Shown here piece after piece: positions 54,319 through 56,096 of a stretch of DNA of 56,096 nt; position 1 is the stretch's first letter, and each line of letters opens with the position of its first letter. Under the pieces are notes generated by a model. That model was not told the origin of the DNA and ran no database searches. It saw nothing but the letters and a program-made list of their open reading frames with translations. Source of the DNA: an uncultured Paracoccus sp. (lineage in GTDB: Bacteria; Pseudomonadota; Alphaproteobacteria; Rhodobacterales; Rhodobacteraceae); the NCBI GenBank assembly GCA_934533075.1, contig CAKTBJ010000018.1, forward strand, positions 1 through 56,096, in the 5' to 3' direction. The translations under genes and the position numbers were made by a program.

Positions 54319-55866
54319 TCAGTCCTTGAACCAGCCCCAGCGCATGTCCTGGCCGTTGCCGACCGGCGAGAAGCGGATGCCCTCCAGACGGTCCGAATAG
54401 GGGCCGAACCACTTGGTGTTGTAGATCCAGACCCCGGCGGCATCCTCGTAGACGATGGTGGTCGCCTGCTTGTAAAGCTCCTCGCGCCGCGCCTGGTCGG
54501 TGATGCTCAGGGCCTCTTCCAGCAGGGCGTCCACTTCCGGGTTGGAATAGGCCGAGACGTTGCGCGTCGGCGCGTAGCGGGTGCCGTATTGCTCGCCGAT
54601 CCAGTTGTTGGGGTCGGCGTAATAGGTGCTCTTCCAATAGGGCACCATGTCATACATCTGTTCGGGGTCCTGCATGCGGCTGCTGACCACCGGCCAGGGC
54701 GCGCTCTCGATCTCGACATTGATGCCAAGCTGGGCGAGGCCGTTCTGCATCACCGCCGCCGCCTGCTCGGTCTCGGCAAAGCCGGCCAGGGTGCCGATCT
54801 TGATGGTGCGGATCGGGCCTTCGACCTGGGCCAGGTATTCCTTGGCCTTCTCGATGTCGTAGTCATAGCCCTCAAGGTCCGGGGCGCCCCACATGTTGTT
54901 GGGCACGATGGTCGGGTTGCGCGCCACGGTGCCCTGCATGATGGCGTCGATATAGCCGTCATAGTCGAAGGCATGCGCCACGGCCTTGCGGAAGTTGATG
55001 TCGTCGAACGGCTCGCGCCCGTTATGCATGGCGAAGTGGAACACGCGCATGGATTCCTCTTCGAGGATCTGCACGCCGTCGGCGGTCTTCAGGCGCTGCA
55101 CCTGATCCGGCGCCAGATAGCCGTCCAGCCCGTGATAGTCGCCGCGCATCAGGCCCTGGATGCGGGTATTGGTCTCGACCACGGTGCGGAATTCGATCTC
55201 GTCGAAATACTTCTCGCCCCAGCCGGCGAAGTGTTCGGGGAAACGTTCGCCCACGAAGCCCAGCGCCGGGTCGTATTGCTTCAGCGTATAGGACCCCGAG
55301 CCGGCGATATTGTCGGTCAGGAACTTCTGGCCCCAGTCGCCGTCGACCTCGTTGGCCTTCACCAGCTCGGAATTGACCACCAGAATGTCGGACACCATCG
55401 CCCCGAAGATCGCCGAAGGCTCCTTCAGGGTGAACTGCACGGTGTGGTCGTCCAGCGCGGTGGTCATGCCGGGGTCGATCACCGGCAGGAACAGCGCCCC
55501 GGCGCCGCGCGCCAGCGTCAGCATGCGGTCCATCGACCACACCACATCCGCCGCCGTCATCGGCGTGCCGTCATGGAAGGTCACGTCGTCGCGCAGGGTG
55601 AAGGTCCAGGTCAGACCGTCCTCGGAGGTCTCGTGCCCGGTGGCCAGCCAGGGGATCAGCTGCGGCGGGTTGTCCACCCAGCGATAGAGGCCATCATAGA
55701 AGTTCAGCCGCGTGGCGACGCGCGCCACGTCGCCCACGGTATGCGGGTCCAGCGTGTCATAGGCGCTGTTATTGGCATGGACATAGCGGTCCTGCGCCAG
55801 CAGCGCCGAGGGCGCGGCAAAGGCCAGCGCCGCCGCCAGCACGAAGGAAAAACGTTTCGCTTTCAT
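54319..55866 (-). CDS. Peptide ABC transporter substrate-binding protein (family 5), second importer
   Basis: Periplasmic protein of 515 residues with a signal peptide ending SALLAQ (residues 1-25). Family 5 segments: SAYDTLDPHTVGDVARVATR, then FYDGLYRWVDNPPQLIPWLA and WTFTLRDDVTFHDGTPMTAA, DVVWSMDRML, and C-terminal NPEVDALLEEALSITDQARR. ATG 55866 has a strong AGAGGAG six bases upstream. It follows a polysaccharide deacetylase-like gene by 30 bases, and the permease follows after 69 bases. Confidence 0.94.
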   Translation of the reverse strand: MKAKRFSFVLAAALAFAAPSALLAQDRYVHANNSAYDTLDPHTVGDVARVATRLNFYDGLYRWVDNPPQLIPWLATGHETSEDGLTWTFTLRDDVTFHDGTPMTAADVVWSMDRMLTLARGAGALFLPVIDPGMTTALDDHTVQFTLKEPSAIFGAMVSDILVVNSELVKANEVDGDWGQKFLTDNIAGSGSYTLKQYDPALGFVGERFPEHFAGWGEKYFDEIEFRTVVETNTRIQGLMRGDYHGLDGYLAPDQVQRLKTADGVQILEEESMRVFHFAMHNGREPFDDINFRKAVAHAFDYDGYIDAIMQGTVARNPTIVPNNMWGAPDLEGYDYDIEKAKEYLAQVEGPIRTIKIGTLAGFAETEQAAAVMQNGLAQLGINVEIESAPWPVVSSRMQDPEQMYDMVPYWKSTYYADPNNWIGEQYGTRYAPTRNVSAYSNPEVDALLEEALSITDQARREELYKQATTIVYEDAAGVWIYNTKWFGPYSDRLEGIRFSPVGNGQDMRWGWFKD

Positions 55867-55896
55867 GGGGTTCTCCTCTCTGTTCGGTGTTTTTCG

Positions 55897-56096
55897 TCAG
55901 GTTGCATGCGCGCGGACATGGCGCACGATATCGGCATGGGTGGCGAACCAGATATCGCCCCGGTCCCGCATCAGCCCGGCCAGCTCCTCCAAGATCCACA
56001 TGCGCGAGCGATAGCCGGTCACATGCGGATGCATGGTCAGTTGGAAGATGCCGCCCTCGGCATGGGCCGCCTCGAATTCGCGGCGGAAGATGTCGA
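55897..56096 (-). CDS. Polysaccharide deacetylase family protein, C-terminal part (5' end outside window)
   Basis: Only the last 66 codons are in the window. They read EGGIFQLTMHPHVTGYRSRM, then WILEELAGLMRDRGDIWFAT and HADIVRHVRAHAT. This end, with MHPHxTG and WFATHADIxRHVR, is typical of the NodB-like hydrolases of the PuuE/allantoinase type. It lies upstream of the second peptide importer, 30 bases before the binding protein, so it is likely in the same operon. Substrate unknown; a ureide or N-acyl compound is possible. Confidence 0.85.
   Translation of the reverse strand, partial: DIFRREFEAAHAEGGIFQLTMHPHVTGYRSRMWILEELAGLMRDRGDIWFATHADIVRHVRAHAT

Overview
The window is very GC-rich (about 70% by eye) and densely coding. 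It looks like an alphaproteobacterial chromosome, most like Paracoccus or a related Rhodobacteraceae. The main clues are a PQQ alcohol dehydrogenase with a XoxJ-like partner, a LexA box of the alphaproteobacterial GAAC-N7-GAAC type ahead of an imuA-imuB-dnaE2 cassette, hemN, and many solute transporters for sugars, peptides and amino acids. No phage genes, transposases or CRISPR arrays were seen. The genus is inference.

Layout. 1-2387: 3' part of a PQQ dehydrogenase plus a XoxJ-like periplasmic protein. 2567-7869: an acetyltransferase, a sugar ABC importer (ATPase, binding protein, two permeases) and a small Cys-rich gene whose 3' end is also found as a remnant upstream of the importer. 8165-12535: three glycosyltransferase-type genes, the middle one fused to a methyltransferase-like domain, then a YggS-type PLP protein. 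12567-21222: a GntR regulator facing a seven-gene peptide importer operon containing two M20 hydrolases, nearly every junction being an ATGA overlap. 21439-23977: a 25-residue membrane protein with a strong terminator, hemN, a tRNA with CAT anticodon, a small hydrophilic protein and a damaged-looking tspO. 23983-28452: a lipid-metabolism cluster resembling E. coli ynbABC (CdsA-like, PlsC-like, a small membrane protein, an alpha/beta hydrolase-methyltransferase fusion and a divergent CDP-alcohol phosphatidyltransferase).

28415-38346: an amino-acid-type ABC importer with a DadA-like oxidase, a divergent XRE-cupin regulator and two more DAO-fold oxidases, a HAD hydrolase and a cupin. This looks like an amine or amino acid uptake and oxidation region. 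It is interrupted at 33945-34835 by a tandem array with a period of about 148 bp that repeats the 3' end of one oxidase gene. 38925-41957: an AceE/transketolase-like TPP enzyme with a PaiB-family gene. 42175-47749: the SOS mutagenesis cassette. 47766-56096: an operon on the minus strand running from a polysaccharide deacetylase (cut by the window edge) through a second peptide-type ABC importer to an SDR and an MFS protein whose N-terminus is an 18-bp-period low-complexity repeat.

The strongest candidates for something undescribed are the tandem array grown from a gene end, the ynb-like lipid cluster, the minisatellite-derived MFS extension, and the tspO gene in which conserved Trp codons read CGG.
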